Below are positions 7,140-13,697 of a DNA stretch of 17,383 nt, in pieces. The stretch comes from Candidatus Bathyarchaeota archaeon. GTDB taxonomy: Archaea; Thermoproteota; Bathyarchaeia; Bathyarchaeales; Bathycorpusculaceae. A program made the position numbers and the translations under genes. How positions within the stretch are numbered: position 1 is the stretch's first letter; every line of letters begins with the position of its first letter. Where the stretch lies: contig DAOUTL010000008.1 in NCBI GenBank assembly GCA_030626685.1, positions 1 to 17,383 on the forward strand, read 5' to 3'. The notes below the pieces were generated by a model, which ran no database searches, was not told the DNA's origin, and was given only the letters and a program-made list of their open reading frames with translations.

Positions 7140-7508
7140 ATGTCCCGGAAAAAGAGGATACTGTACGTGCAATCAAGTGGAGTTGACACGCCAGAACGCA
7201 CTTATGCGCCATTTGTTTTGGGTACTACAGCAGCAATGATGGATATAGACGCAACCATCTACTTTCTCATAAAGGGCGTCACTGTAGTTAAAAAAGGAGA
7301 AGCAGAAAAGATCAAACTAGGCAGCTTTCCGTCACTTAAAGAGGTAATGGATCAAGCGACAAAAGCTGGGGTTAAATTACTTGTTTGTGAACAAAGCACA
7401 CAACTACTAGGGCTTTCCCGCGGAGACTTCATACCGGAAGCTAAAGTTGTTGGTGCTGCGACGTTAAATGATTTGGCACTAGATGCTGACGCAATTCTAT
7501 GTTTTTGA
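7140..7508 (+). CDS. DsrE/DsrF-like (TusD-type) sulfur-relay protein
   Basis: Cytoplasmic sulfur-transfer protein of the DsrE/DsrF/YchN fold, which typically takes or gives persulfide sulfur to TusA. It has 122 residues, normal for the family. The N terminus RILYVQSSGVDTPERTYAPF and the following AAMMDIDATIYFLIKGV are the usual first strand, loop and helix. The conserved cysteine is Cys83 in LLVCEQS, where the family places its sulfur-bearing residue; a second cysteine, Cys121, is next to last. A strong ribosome-binding site (GGGAGGT, 7128-7134) precedes the ATG. It lies between tusA and nifS with a four-base gap to the latter. TusA-DsrE pairs are known persulfide-transfer partners in sulfur-metabolising prokaryotes. 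The exact subfamily is not resolved. Confidence 0.87.
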   Translation: MSRKKRILYVQSSGVDTPERTYAPFVLGTTAAMMDIDATIYFLIKGVTVVKKGEAEKIKLGSFPSLKEVMDQATKAGVKLLVCEQSTQLLGLSRGDFIPEAKVVGAATLNDLALDADAILCF

Positions 7509-7512
7509 GTGA

Positions 7513-8703
7513 ATGGAAATGTCAGGAGCGAAACGTATCTATATGGATCATGCGGCTGGGATGCCTGTCGATCCTCGCGTGATAGAGGCTATGTTACCTT
7601 ATATGAAGTCACTCTGTGGCAATCCTTCATCTGTCCACTCATTTGGTCAAGAGGCAAGGCAAGCCTTAGAAGAGGCGAGAACAAAAGTTGCAGAATCAAT
7701 CAATGCTGAAAGCAATCAATCAATAATTTTTACTTCAGGTGCAACCGAAAGCAATAATATGGCAATTAAAGGTGTTGCTCACCGTAACCAAAATCGCGGA
7801 AGACACATAATAACGTCAAGTATAGAACACATGTCAGTTCTTAATCCGTGCAAATTCTTGATGACAAAGGGATTCAAGGTTACTTTCCTTCCTGTTGACC
7901 AGTATGGTTTTGTGGACCTCACAAGTCTAGAGGAAGAATTGACCAGCGAAACGATCATGGTTTCTATTATGTATGCGAATGGTGAAATTGGCACAATTCA
8001 GCCTATAAACGAGATAAGTCAAATGGTACACAGGAAAAATGCCTACTTGCATGTTGATGCAGCAGCCGCAAATGGACAGGTTCCAATAGATGTGAACGAC
8101 GAAGGCATAGACTTGCTCACTATTTCTTCCAACGACATGTACGGACCCAAAGGCGTTGGTGCGCTTTACATAAAAAAGGGTATACAGTTAGCACCTTTGA
8201 TTCATGGGGGAGGACAAGAACGAGGCTTAAGGTCGGGAACCGAAAATCTTCCTGGCATGGTAGGGTTCGGAAAGGCCGCAGAGATAGCAAAAGAAGAAAT
8301 GTCCACTGAAAGTGAACGGTTAAAGAAACTGAGGGACAAACTCATCAAAGGCTTACTTGACCCTATCCCGCATTCGTTTTTGAATGGACACCCAACCAAA
8401 CGGTTGCCTAACAATGCTGCGGTAAGATATAGCTTCATTGAAGGCGAATCAATATTGCTGGACTTAGACATGAAAGGAGTCGCGGCATCTTCAGGTTCGG
8501 CTTGCACTGCAAAAACTCTAGAACCTTCTCATGTGCTAAGAGCTATCGGGTTGAAACATGAAGAGGCTCATGGTTCATTATCGTTTACACTAGGGAGGCA
8601 AAACACTGAAGAGGAAGTGGACTATGTGATAAGGATAATGCCCGATATAGTTAAAAGACTGAGAGAGATGTCGCCTTTAACTCCGAAGGAGTTGATGGAA
8701 TAA
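7513..8703 (+). CDS. NifS/IscS-like protein lacking the PLP-binding lysine
   Basis: Class V aminotransferase-fold cysteine desulfurase homologue, 396 residues, full length. Much of the family pattern is intact: YMDHAAGMPVDPRV (10-23), FTSGATESNN (73-82), TSSIEHMSVLNP with the PLP-stacking His106, HVDAAAANGQVPID with Asp182, RSGTENLPGMVGFG (240-253), and the mobile loop SSGSACT with Cys331. The lysine that forms the PLP Schiff base is missing: the usual S-x-H-K-x-Y-G-P-K-G is SSNDMYGPKG, with Asn207 and Asp208 (codons AAC GAC, 8131-8136). The usual Gln of HxDAxQ is Ala185. An Archaeoglobus fulgidus IscS with Asp at this lysine was reported inactive as a desulfurase yet forms an IscS-IscU complex (from memory). 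It overlaps iscU by one base. It is probably a structural or persulfide-relay partner rather than a classical desulfurase. A second ATG (7519) is an alternative start. Confidence 0.93.
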   Translation: MEMSGAKRIYMDHAAGMPVDPRVIEAMLPYMKSLCGNPSSVHSFGQEARQALEEARTKVAESINAESNQSIIFTSGATESNNMAIKGVAHRNQNRGRHIITSSIEHMSVLNPCKFLMTKGFKVTFLPVDQYGFVDLTSLEEELTSETIMVSIMYANGEIGTIQPINEISQMVHRKNAYLHVDAAAANGQVPIDVNDEGIDLLTISSNDMYGPKGVGALYIKKGIQLAPLIHGGGQERGLRSGTENLPGMVGFGKAAEIAKEEMSTESERLKKLRDKLIKGLLDPIPHSFLNGHPTKRLPNNAAVRYSFIEGESILLDLDMKGVAASSGSACTAKTLEPSHVLRAIGLKHEEAHGSLSFTLGRQNTEEEVDYVIRIMPDIVKRLREMSPLTPKELME

Positions 8704-9080
8704 TGTATAGCGAAAAAGTGATGGAACACTTCAGGAACCCGCGAAACATGGGTGAAATTCCGGATGCCGATGGCATAGGTACTGTTGGAAATCCTGTTTG
8801 CGGGGACATGATGACAGTTTACATTAAAGTCAAAGACAATCGCATAGATGATATCCGATTCAAAACCTTTGGTTGTGGTGCAGCAATAGCTACCAGCAGT
8901 ATGGTAACGGAATTAGCCAAGGGGAAAACATTGGAAGAAGCTAAGAAAATTAGCCGTTCAGATGTAGCAGACTCGTTAGGTGGGCTTCCTAAAGTTAAAA
9001 TGCACTGCTCTAACCTCGCTGCGGACGCGTTGCATGCGGCAATAGAAGATTATGAAAAACATAAAGGGACGAAGAGGTGA
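8703..9080 (+). CDS. iscU: IscU-type Fe-S cluster assembly scaffold
   Basis: Cytoplasmic scaffold on which [2Fe-2S] clusters are built before transfer to apoproteins. It has 125 residues, normal for IscU. The N terminus YSEKVMEHFRNPRNMG is diagnostic. The three cluster cysteines are all present: Cys33 in VGNPVCGDMM, Cys58 in FGCGAAIATSS and Cys102 in MHCSNLA. The conserved Asp35 and His101 are also present. The usual LPPVK segment before the last cysteine reads LPKVK (95-99). Its ATG shares a base with the nifS stop (TAATG), so the two products are translationally coupled and presumably form a complex. Cluster chemistry appears intact, which makes the altered NifS partner more striking. Confidence 0.95.
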   Translation: MYSEKVMEHFRNPRNMGEIPDADGIGTVGNPVCGDMMTVYIKVKDNRIDDIRFKTFGCGAAIATSSMVTELAKGKTLEEAKKISRSDVADSLGGLPKVKMHCSNLAADALHAAIEDYEKHKGTKR

Positions 9081-9084
9081 AAAA

Positions 9085-9273
9085 ATGAAATCAGAATTTA
9101 TCCAATGTGAGTTATGCAAAAAAGAAATTCCGTTAAAGTCATGTGAACTTGCAACCTACCGGACTGTTATTGGCGGTAAAGAATATGTCTTCTGCTGTGA
9201 AGCATTCGCTAAGAGCTATCTGGAAAAGAGAAAAGAACAACGCGCAAAGACGAGACAAGTTTCTAGAGAATAA
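9085..9273 (+). CDS. Small Cys-rich, probably metal-binding protein, last gene of the Fe-S operon
   Basis: Unrecognised 62-residue protein with five cysteines: Cys8 and Cys11 (CELC), Cys20, and Cys37-Cys38 in YVFCCEAFAKSYLE, followed by a strongly basic tail. The CxxC plus a later FCC-x-x-F pattern recalls TRASH/YHS-type metal-binding knuckles, but I cannot assign it firmly. ATG 9085 is preferred because GAGGTGA (9073-9079), which overlaps the end of iscU, sits the right distance before it; an in-frame upstream ATG at 9052 lies inside iscU and lacks such a site. The four-base gap to iscU puts it in the same transcript. It may bind iron or zinc, or act as a small carrier or sensor in cluster assembly. 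That is inference from position and cysteines. Confidence 0.65.
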   Translation: MKSEFIQCELCKKEIPLKSCELATYRTVIGGKEYVFCCEAFAKSYLEKRKEQRAKTRQVSRE

Positions 9274-9283
9274 CCTAAAGGGC

Positions 9284-9295
9284 CGAAGCGCGCGC
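9284..9295. repeat. GCGCGC motif copy 3, after the Fe-S operon
   Basis: CGAAGCGCGCGC starts 10 bases after the last stop of the Fe-S operon and is followed by the T-rich TTGTCTTTGTT. It matches 11 of 12 bases of the copy after cofE. Confidence 0.4.
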
Positions 9296-9394
9296 TTGTC
9301 TTTGTTATGGAAACTGAATATGAATCGAACATTCATAAACATGATACACTGAGATGAGAAAGCTTCGCTCGTGGAATCCAACACAGGAGGATTC

Positions 9395-9583
9395 ATGGCT
9401 GAACTTGAAGCATGCGACATTCAAGAGCGTCACCTGAGAAGCTTTGAATTATACAAGGAATATAGCCAAAGAACTATTGCCGATACGATTAGAATAAGCA
9501 GGGAGAACTTCGACAAGGCTGATCTTAAGACTAGAAGAGAACTACCGACGGAAGTTGAGAGAGACGTCAAAAAAGTAATTTAG
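9395..9583 (+). CDS. Small hypothetical protein, charged and helical
   Basis: Unrecognised 62-residue protein, rich in Glu, Arg and Lys, with no membrane segment and a single cysteine (Cys7). It reads as mostly helical (ERHLRSFELYKEYSQ, then RISRENFDKADLKTRREL). A strong ribosome-binding site (AGGAGG, 9385-9390) precedes the ATG at 9395, which argues that it is translated; the in-frame GTG at 9371 is less likely. A weak TATA-like box (TTCATAAACA, about 9330-9339) lies upstream, so it may have its own promoter separate from the Fe-S operon. It might be a truncated N-terminal piece of a longer protein, but no continuation is visible after the TAG. Confidence 0.5.
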   Translation: MAELEACDIQERHLRSFELYKEYSQRTIADTIRISRENFDKADLKTRRELPTEVERDVKKVI

Positions 9584-9585
9584 AC

Positions 9586-9593
9586 AAGCGCGC
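9586..9593. repeat. GCGCGC motif copy 4, after the small hypothetical gene
   Basis: AAGCGCGC lies two bases after the stop of the small gene at 9395-9583. It shares the AAGCGCGC core with the copies at 3723 and 9284. Confidence 0.3.
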
Positions 9594-9645
9594 AAAATTC
9601 TTGGCAAATTTTTAGAATTAATCAAATACACCGAAGATTCAAAAC

Positions 9646-9748
9646 CGGCATTTATACCTTTAAAAGTTTTTCGCGATGTTTATAAGGTCGGTAGGATGTG
9701 GCTTGCCTTGTCCTGCTTATCATGAAGCCCTAACTTGCCCATTTTTTT
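9646..9748 (+). other. Intergenic segment with TATA-like boxes and a T-run: possible short RNA
   Basis: The 167-base gap between convergent genes has three TATA-like stretches (TTTATACC 9651-9658, TTTAAAAG 9659-9666, TTTATAAGG 9680-9688). They are followed about 60 bases later by a run of seven T (9742-9748) in plus-strand orientation. Between them lie GC-richer bases where GGCTT (9700-9704) can pair with AAGCC (9725-9729). The T-run could simply end transcription from the upstream genes. A short RNA of 40-70 bases is possible; I see no tRNA, C/D box or known RNA signature. Confidence 0.2.
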
Positions 9749-9750
9749 GT

Positions 9751-10734
9751 TTAGCTTTTAGGTTGCGCCTCGCTACTTTCTGAAGCGAGTATGTTTCGGA
9801 ACAGTTTGTCTTCGATATTTCCACCACTTATCACAGCGACGATCGTTTTTCCCATGAACCGACCTTTATTTTCTATTATTGGAGCAATGGCAGCGGCTCC
9901 TGCTCCCTCGACAACTTGTTTTTCCTTGTCCCAGAGCAAAAATATCGCTTTCCTTATGGTCTCCTCCTTAACCAATAAGAGATCGTTAACATAAGTTTGG
10001 ACAATTTCGAACGTTACAGATCCCTTTTCAATGCCTCCGAATAAGCCATCCGCAATGGATTCCCTCATCTCTACATCAACTATTTCACCGGCTTTCAAGG
10101 ATTCATACATGACTGGTGAAGCTTCAGACTGCACCCCTATAATCTGCACGCTTGATTTAACGCTCTTTACGGCTATGCTGATTCCTGAAATCAAGCCTCC
10201 ACCGCCGACAGGCACTATTACTGTATCGACACTGGGAAGGTCTTCAAGAATCTCTAGCCCAATCGTCCCCTGTCCCGCGATAACCAATCTGTCGTTGTAA
10301 GGGGAGATGTAGGTCAATCCGTCTTTCTTTGCTAAATCCATCGCCTTCTGCTCAGCTTCATCATAAAAATCTCCATACAGAATAAGCTCCACATCGTATT
10401 TCCTAATCTTATCAATCTTCACCTTCGGCGTACTCCTAGGAACTACTATCTTTGCAGATAGGTTCAGCTTCTCCGCGCCAATAGCAACTGCCTGAGCGTG
10501 ATTTCCCGCAGAAGCCGTAACAACCCCCCGCTTCATTTCTTCGGTACTCAAATGCAACATCTTGTTTAGAGCCCCTCTTATCTTGAAGGAGTTCGTTATC
10601 TGTAGGTTTTCAAGTTTCAGGTACGCCTCTCCACCGCAGAAATTGCTTAAGAACTGCGAACGCATTAGGGGCGTCCTCTTAACTAAATTCCTTATTGTTT
10701 CCCCTGCGTCTTTTATATCCTGAAGATTTATCAT
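9751..10734 (-). CDS. ilvA: Threonine dehydratase (threonine ammonia-lyase), PLP fold type II, no ACT domain
   Basis: Cytoplasmic PLP enzyme converting threonine (and usually serine) to 2-oxobutyrate (pyruvate) and ammonia. It has 327 residues, the short catabolic-type length. The PLP lysine is Lys51 in NSFKIRGA; ASAGNHAQ (74-81) binds the substrate carboxylate; the phosphate loop PVGGGG is at 175-180; and a late SGGN (about 305-308) contacts the PLP ring nitrogen. The C-terminal ACT regulatory domain of the biosynthetic isoleucine-pathway enzyme is absent, so feedback inhibition by isoleucine is not expected. A serine racemase or other beta-elimination activity cannot be excluded from sequence. 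The 5' side has a TATA-like CTTTAAGC about 30 bases before the ATG, consistent with a very short leader. It is separated by 177 bases from the next minus-strand gene, so it is probably its own unit. Confidence 0.88.
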   Translation of the reverse strand: MINLQDIKDAGETIRNLVKRTPLMRSQFLSNFCGGEAYLKLENLQITNSFKIRGALNKMLHLSTEEMKRGVVTASAGNHAQAVAIGAEKLNLSAKIVVPRSTPKVKIDKIRKYDVELILYGDFYDEAEQKAMDLAKKDGLTYISPYNDRLVIAGQGTIGLEILEDLPSVDTVIVPVGGGGLISGISIAVKSVKSSVQIIGVQSEASPVMYESLKAGEIVDVEMRESIADGLFGGIEKGSVTFEIVQTYVNDLLLVKEETIRKAIFLLWDKEKQVVEGAGAAAIAPIIENKGRFMGKTIVAVISGGNIEDKLFRNILASESSEAQPKS

Positions 10735-10867
10735 TTCGCAACCACACTATCATTTGTATTAGCTTAAAGAAGCGTAACTATTTTGCCCATCTCTTCCCTT
10801 CTTCTTTCCAATTAAAATCTCCGTTATCTCAGCATGTATATCACTTTCCTTAATCAGCCCTCCTCAC

Positions 10868-10881
10868 TGATCCTTGGATCA
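10868..10881. repeat. 14-base inverted repeat after the metallo-hydrolase gene
   Basis: TGATCC-TT-GGATCA is a perfect 6-bp stem with a two-base centre, 30 bases past the stop of the minus-strand hydrolase gene. No T-run follows it on that strand, so a terminator role is doubtful; it could be a binding site for a dimeric regulator. Confidence 0.25.
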
Positions 10882-10911
10882 AGCTCTTACTTGCCGGAAG
10901 CATCAGGCGTT

Positions 10912-11544
10912 TCACAATTGTAAAAATGGATTGCCCCGTTTTTCTTCACCGATCGTTGTTGTCGGTCCATGTCCAGGATAAACAACGAGGTGATTCGGCA
11001 AATTTGCCAGTTTTTTTAAAGAAGACCTCATGTCAAGTTCTGAGCTTTCGGGAAAATCTGTCCTTCCAATGGAGCTTGCAAACAACGTGTCGCCGGTAAA
11101 AACCTCTTTTTCTCCTAAAAGGGATATGCCCCCACGACTATGACCGGGAGTGTGCATAACTTTCAGTGTTGTTCTTCCAAACTTCACCAAGTCTTCGTCA
11201 TGCAACAACATATCTGCTGGTGGTGAAGAATTCTCAAAGCCAAGGAATTCTGCAATCTTCTTACCTTCTTCCCCAAGCGTGTGAGCATCATATTCATGAA
11301 TCAAAATAGACACGTTAAATCTCTCTTTCACCATCTCATTTCCGCATGTATGATCTGGATGGCCATGCGTATTGACAATAAATTTTAGTGTTAAGGCGTT
11401 CTCATCGATGAACTTGAAGATTTTTTCGGCTTCAAAATGATCATCAAAACCAGGGTCGATGATAATCGCCTCCTTTGTTTGTTCGCAACCTACAACATAA
11501 CAGTTTGTGAGGAATTTACCGACCGTAAACATCTGCACGATCAT
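10912..11544 (-). CDS. Metallo-beta-lactamase-fold hydrolase (glyoxalase II-like)
   Basis: Probable two-metal cytoplasmic thioester hydrolase or related enzyme, 210 residues. The metal motif THGHPDH supplies His60, His62, Asp64 and His65. Further ligands are His135 in TPGHSRGG, Asp152 in TGDTLF and His192 in PGHGPTTT. SSIGRTDFP after the Asp is typical of hydroxyacylglutathione-hydrolase-like and persulfide-dioxygenase-like members. The short C terminus (ending soon after GNPFLQ) lacks the glutathione-binding helical domain of true glyoxalase II, so the thiol substrate is probably different. A TATA-like box (11561-11574) 24 bases before the ATG suggests a leaderless transcript. Sulfur metabolism nearby makes a persulfide or thioester substrate attractive, but that is only context. 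Confidence 0.87.
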   Translation of the reverse strand: MIVQMFTVGKFLTNCYVVGCEQTKEAIIIDPGFDDHFEAEKIFKFIDENALTLKFIVNTHGHPDHTCGNEMVKERFNVSILIHEYDAHTLGEEGKKIAEFLGFENSSPPADMLLHDEDLVKFGRTTLKVMHTPGHSRGGISLLGEKEVFTGDTLFASSIGRTDFPESSELDMRSSLKKLANLPNHLVVYPGHGPTTTIGEEKRGNPFLQL

Positions 11545-11867
11545 AGCTATCAGCCATTGGGAATAAATTTAAAACTAATAAACTGTTCTGTTAACCGTTC
11601 AAACCATACCACTAACACCAATGGGTGTCCCGAAAAGAAACGTTGTACGGAGATTTGAGAGCGCTTCAATTTTTGAAAGTAAATTCATAAACAAAACATT
11701 CCGCACGCCATAACGAGGAGACTTTAGCGAGAAACTTGGAGCAGCACCGTTCGTCTTAATAATAACCTCGACACATAACGCATGGAAAACAATTGAGCGA
11801 TTCCAATAACCTTTTTTTACCTCTACACGTTCTAATACAACAGCCTATAATAAAGGATAAAGAAGCC
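11545..11867. other. Non-coding divergent intergenic region
   Basis: About 320 bases between the hydrolase (minus) and the M50 protease (plus). It holds the hydrolase TATA-like box (11561-11574) and two AT-rich boxes that could serve the protease (CTTAATAATAAC near 11755-11766 and CTATAATAAA at 11845-11854). I see no convincing gene, RNA or repeat. Confidence 0.5.
11561..11574 (-). promoter_or_regulatory. TATA-like box for the metallo-hydrolase gene
   Basis: On the minus strand this reads TTTTAAATTTATTC, centred about 24 bases before the ATG at 11542-11544, the spacing expected when transcription starts at or near the start codon. Confidence 0.5.
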
Positions 11868-12968
11868 ATGAACGAAACAACGGATCATGCCATTAACCAA
11901 CCTATTCAACAAGCTGATTTTGAGAAATTAACCACGATGGTCTCTGCGGAATTCCAAGTAGAAGAGGCTCTAATGGAGCGCAACGTTCCCACATACTATC
12001 TAAAACAGCCGCAAGAAACAAAACAGTCTTTTCTAAGGATGCTAAAAAATCTGAAAGCAATGGATTTGATAGCGGTTCTGCGGAAAATAGATGGAAGAAT
12101 AGTTTTGAAAATTATTCCGAAACCGCCTACAAAACCAAGCAACATACTGGTAAACTGGATACTATTTTTCGCGACTATTGCAACAACCTTTGTTACTGGT
12201 TATATTCTCTCTTTAGGACTTGTTGAAGCAGGGGCTATGTCTAACCCTTTGATAGGTGGCGCAACTTTTACAATAGCAATACTGGTTGTGCTCGGTACGC
12301 ATGAAATGGGTCACAAGTTAACTGCAGACAGAAGGAGAATTGAAGCTACACCCCCATACTTTATTCCGGGTCCACCACCATTGTTTGGCATTCTTGGAAT
12401 AGGAACTTTTGGTGCAGTGATAATGCAAAAGTCTCTTCCACCTAACAAGGATGCTTTGTTTGATGTGGGTTCAAGCGGTCCAATTGTAGGTTTCATTCTA
12501 GCTGTGATAGTAAGTATGGTGGGACTTTTATTTTCTCCAATATTTCCCATTACTGGAACCGAAGAAGGTTTCCTTCCTCCGCCTCTAATCTTTCTGATTT
12601 TTAGTATCGCCGTCGTGCATCTTCCACCAAATTACTACATTTTACTACATCCTGTTGCTTTTGCCGGTTGGGTTGGCATGGTTGTTACTATGCTTAACTT
12701 GTTGCCTGCAGGAATGCTTGACGGCGGTCATGTAGCACGATCTTTAGTTGGTGGAAAGCCGAGAACTATCTTGACTGCTTTGTCCATCTTGTTATTAATA
12801 GTTGAAGGTTTTTGGCCGATGGCTTTTCTTGTGCTTTTCATGTCCACGTATAGACATCCCGGTCCATTAGATGATGTTTCCAGCTTGTCTACAAGCAGGA
12901 AGCTTTTGGCAATAGTTTTAATAGCAATTTTTGTTTTGTGTTCATTTCCGCTTTCACAAATCTTTTAA
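11868..12968 (+). CDS. Site-2-type intramembrane metalloprotease (M50 family)
   Basis: Polytopic membrane zinc protease of the S2P/M50 family, which cuts substrates inside or at the membrane in regulated proteolysis. From ATG 11868 it has 366 residues. A soluble N-terminal domain (about 1-85) with FEKLTTMVSAEFQVEEAL and a typical archaeal RxxDGRIVLKI strand precedes several membrane segments. The zinc motif HEMGH is at 145-149, and the third ligand region NLLPAGMLDGGH is at 277-288. RIEATPPYFIPGPP and GTFGAVIMQKS are typical of the archaeal/plant EGY-like group. There is no PDZ domain. A TTG 75 bases upstream (11793) keeps the frame but adds residues before the recognisable domain, so the ATG is used. 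The gene stands alone, with no obvious anti-sigma-like partner nearby. Confidence 0.88.
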   Translation: MNETTDHAINQPIQQADFEKLTTMVSAEFQVEEALMERNVPTYYLKQPQETKQSFLRMLKNLKAMDLIAVLRKIDGRIVLKIIPKPPTKPSNILVNWILFFATIATTFVTGYILSLGLVEAGAMSNPLIGGATFTIAILVVLGTHEMGHKLTADRRRIEATPPYFIPGPPPLFGILGIGTFGAVIMQKSLPPNKDALFDVGSSGPIVGFILAVIVSMVGLLFSPIFPITGTEEGFLPPPLIFLIFSIAVVHLPPNYYILLHPVAFAGWVGMVVTMLNLLPAGMLDGGHVARSLVGGKPRTILTALSILLLIVEGFWPMAFLVLFMSTYRHPGPLDDVSSLSTSRKLLAIVLIAIFVLCSFPLSQIF

Positions 12969-13111
12969 ACGTTTAAGTTTTATATTTTGTTGCATAGACA
13001 ATGAGATTCATTGAATATTGAGATATTAGATGTTTCTGGCAGAAACCTATCAGCAACAAAACACACATCCAAAATGATTCCCGAAAAGGTGAATTCACAA
13101 CGAGGGGAACG

Positions 13112-13381
13112 TTGATCTTAACAGTCTTCTTCTCAACTTTCACGGTAGCGTCGCTGCTAATTTCTTCACCAATGTTTCCGAGAAACTTTCTCTGAATGCT
13201 AATTGAGGGGGCAATAAGCGGATATGCTGAATATTTAAGTGCGTTTTTAACGGTGTTTTACAGTGTCATTTTCTGGTTAGTTTTTGTTGTTATACGTCGG
13301 AGACTTGAAGAAGAAAGGGGGCTCAAAACGTTTTTTTGCTGTTTTAGCTTTCCGGTTGCGGCAAAAAGCCTGTCAATCTAA
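13112..13381 (+). pseudogene. Small membrane-protein frame interrupted by one in-frame TGA
   Basis: A single reading frame encodes LILTVFFSTFTVASLLISSP (a membrane segment) then MFPRNFL, reaches TGA at 13193-13195, and continues immediately with MLIEGAISGYAEYLSAF and a second membrane segment (about FLTVFYSVIFWLVFVVI) followed by a basic-acidic RRRLEEER. The coding character is similar on both sides of the stop and the frame does not change, so one nonsense substitution in a small two-segment membrane protein is the simplest reading. The ATG directly after the TGA lacks a ribosome-binding site. The last part (13344 on) overlaps the end of the zinc-ribbon gene on the other strand, so the original C terminus may also be altered. 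Start is uncertain (TTG 13112 or further upstream). Family not recognised. Confidence 0.35.
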
Positions 13382-13592
13382 TTTTGCTTCCACACTTGTT
13401 ACACATCAAAGTCAATTCTGCTAGTTCGTCACCTTTAACTTTTGTTTTAACGATCTGGTAGACTTCTTCTGTTTCGTCGTCTGGGGATATTATGACTCCA
13501 CACTTCGGGCATGGAAAAGCTCCATCTCCGTCAATCGTCGTCAAATCAACAGTGTATATGAGACTTTTTTTAACAGCGGCTTTCTTCATCAT
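13344..13592 (-). CDS. Small zinc-ribbon protein
   Basis: Unrecognised 82-residue protein with two CxxC pairs: Cys28 and Cys31 in FPCPKCGVII, and Cys64 and Cys67 in LMCNKCGSKIRL. They are spaced as in a single four-cysteine zinc ribbon with an acidic linker (SPDDETEEVYQIVKTKVKG). Such proteins in archaea bind nucleic acids or the transcription and translation machinery, but this one matches no family I can name. ATG 13590-13592 is preferred to the ATG at 13608-13610, because AGAGGTG (13602-13608 on the minus strand) lies seven bases before it and covers the upstream codon. It has its own promoter-like element and follows the asparagine synthetase gene on the same strand. The C terminus may overlap a broken membrane-protein frame on the plus strand. 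Confidence 0.75.
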   Translation of the reverse strand: MMKKAAVKKSLIYTVDLTTIDGDGAFPCPKCGVIISPDDETEEVYQIVKTKVKGDELAELTLMCNKCGSKIRLTGFLPQPES

Positions 13593-13683
13593 TTTAAAGC
13601 ACCTCTTCATTCAGTTTTCAACGATTTCCAATGATTAGTCAAGAGTGTAATTAACAATTATGAATTTGCAATATGGATTACAA

Positions 13684-13695
13684 GTATATATAAAC
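13684..13695 (-). promoter_or_regulatory. TATA box for the zinc-ribbon gene
   Basis: The minus strand reads GTTTATATATAC, a very good archaeal TATA box, in the gap just after the asparagine synthetase stop. It predicts a start near 13663 and a leader of about 70 bases ending in the AGAGGTG ribosome-binding site. Confidence 0.55.
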
Positions 13696-13697
13696 CG

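Noticed and set aside
6882..9273. The sulfur operon as a dissimilatory sulfite reductase or heterodisulfide-reductase locus
   Set aside because: Only TusA and DsrE-like genes are shared with such loci; no dsrAB, hdr or lipoate-binding genes are present, and the neighbours are Fe-S assembly genes.
9143..9352. Plus-strand 69-residue frame overlapping the small Cys-rich gene
   Set aside because: Starts inside the better supported gene at 9085-9273, no ribosome-binding site, no family features.
9307..9357. ATG frame METEYESNIHKHDTLR ending in TGA, before the small gene at 9395
   Set aside because: Only 16 codons, no ribosome-binding site and in a different frame from the following gene, so no case for a broken longer gene.
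11437..11658. Plus-strand 73-residue frame over the metallo-hydrolase start
   Set aside because: Antisense to the hydrolase and its promoter; no coding signs.
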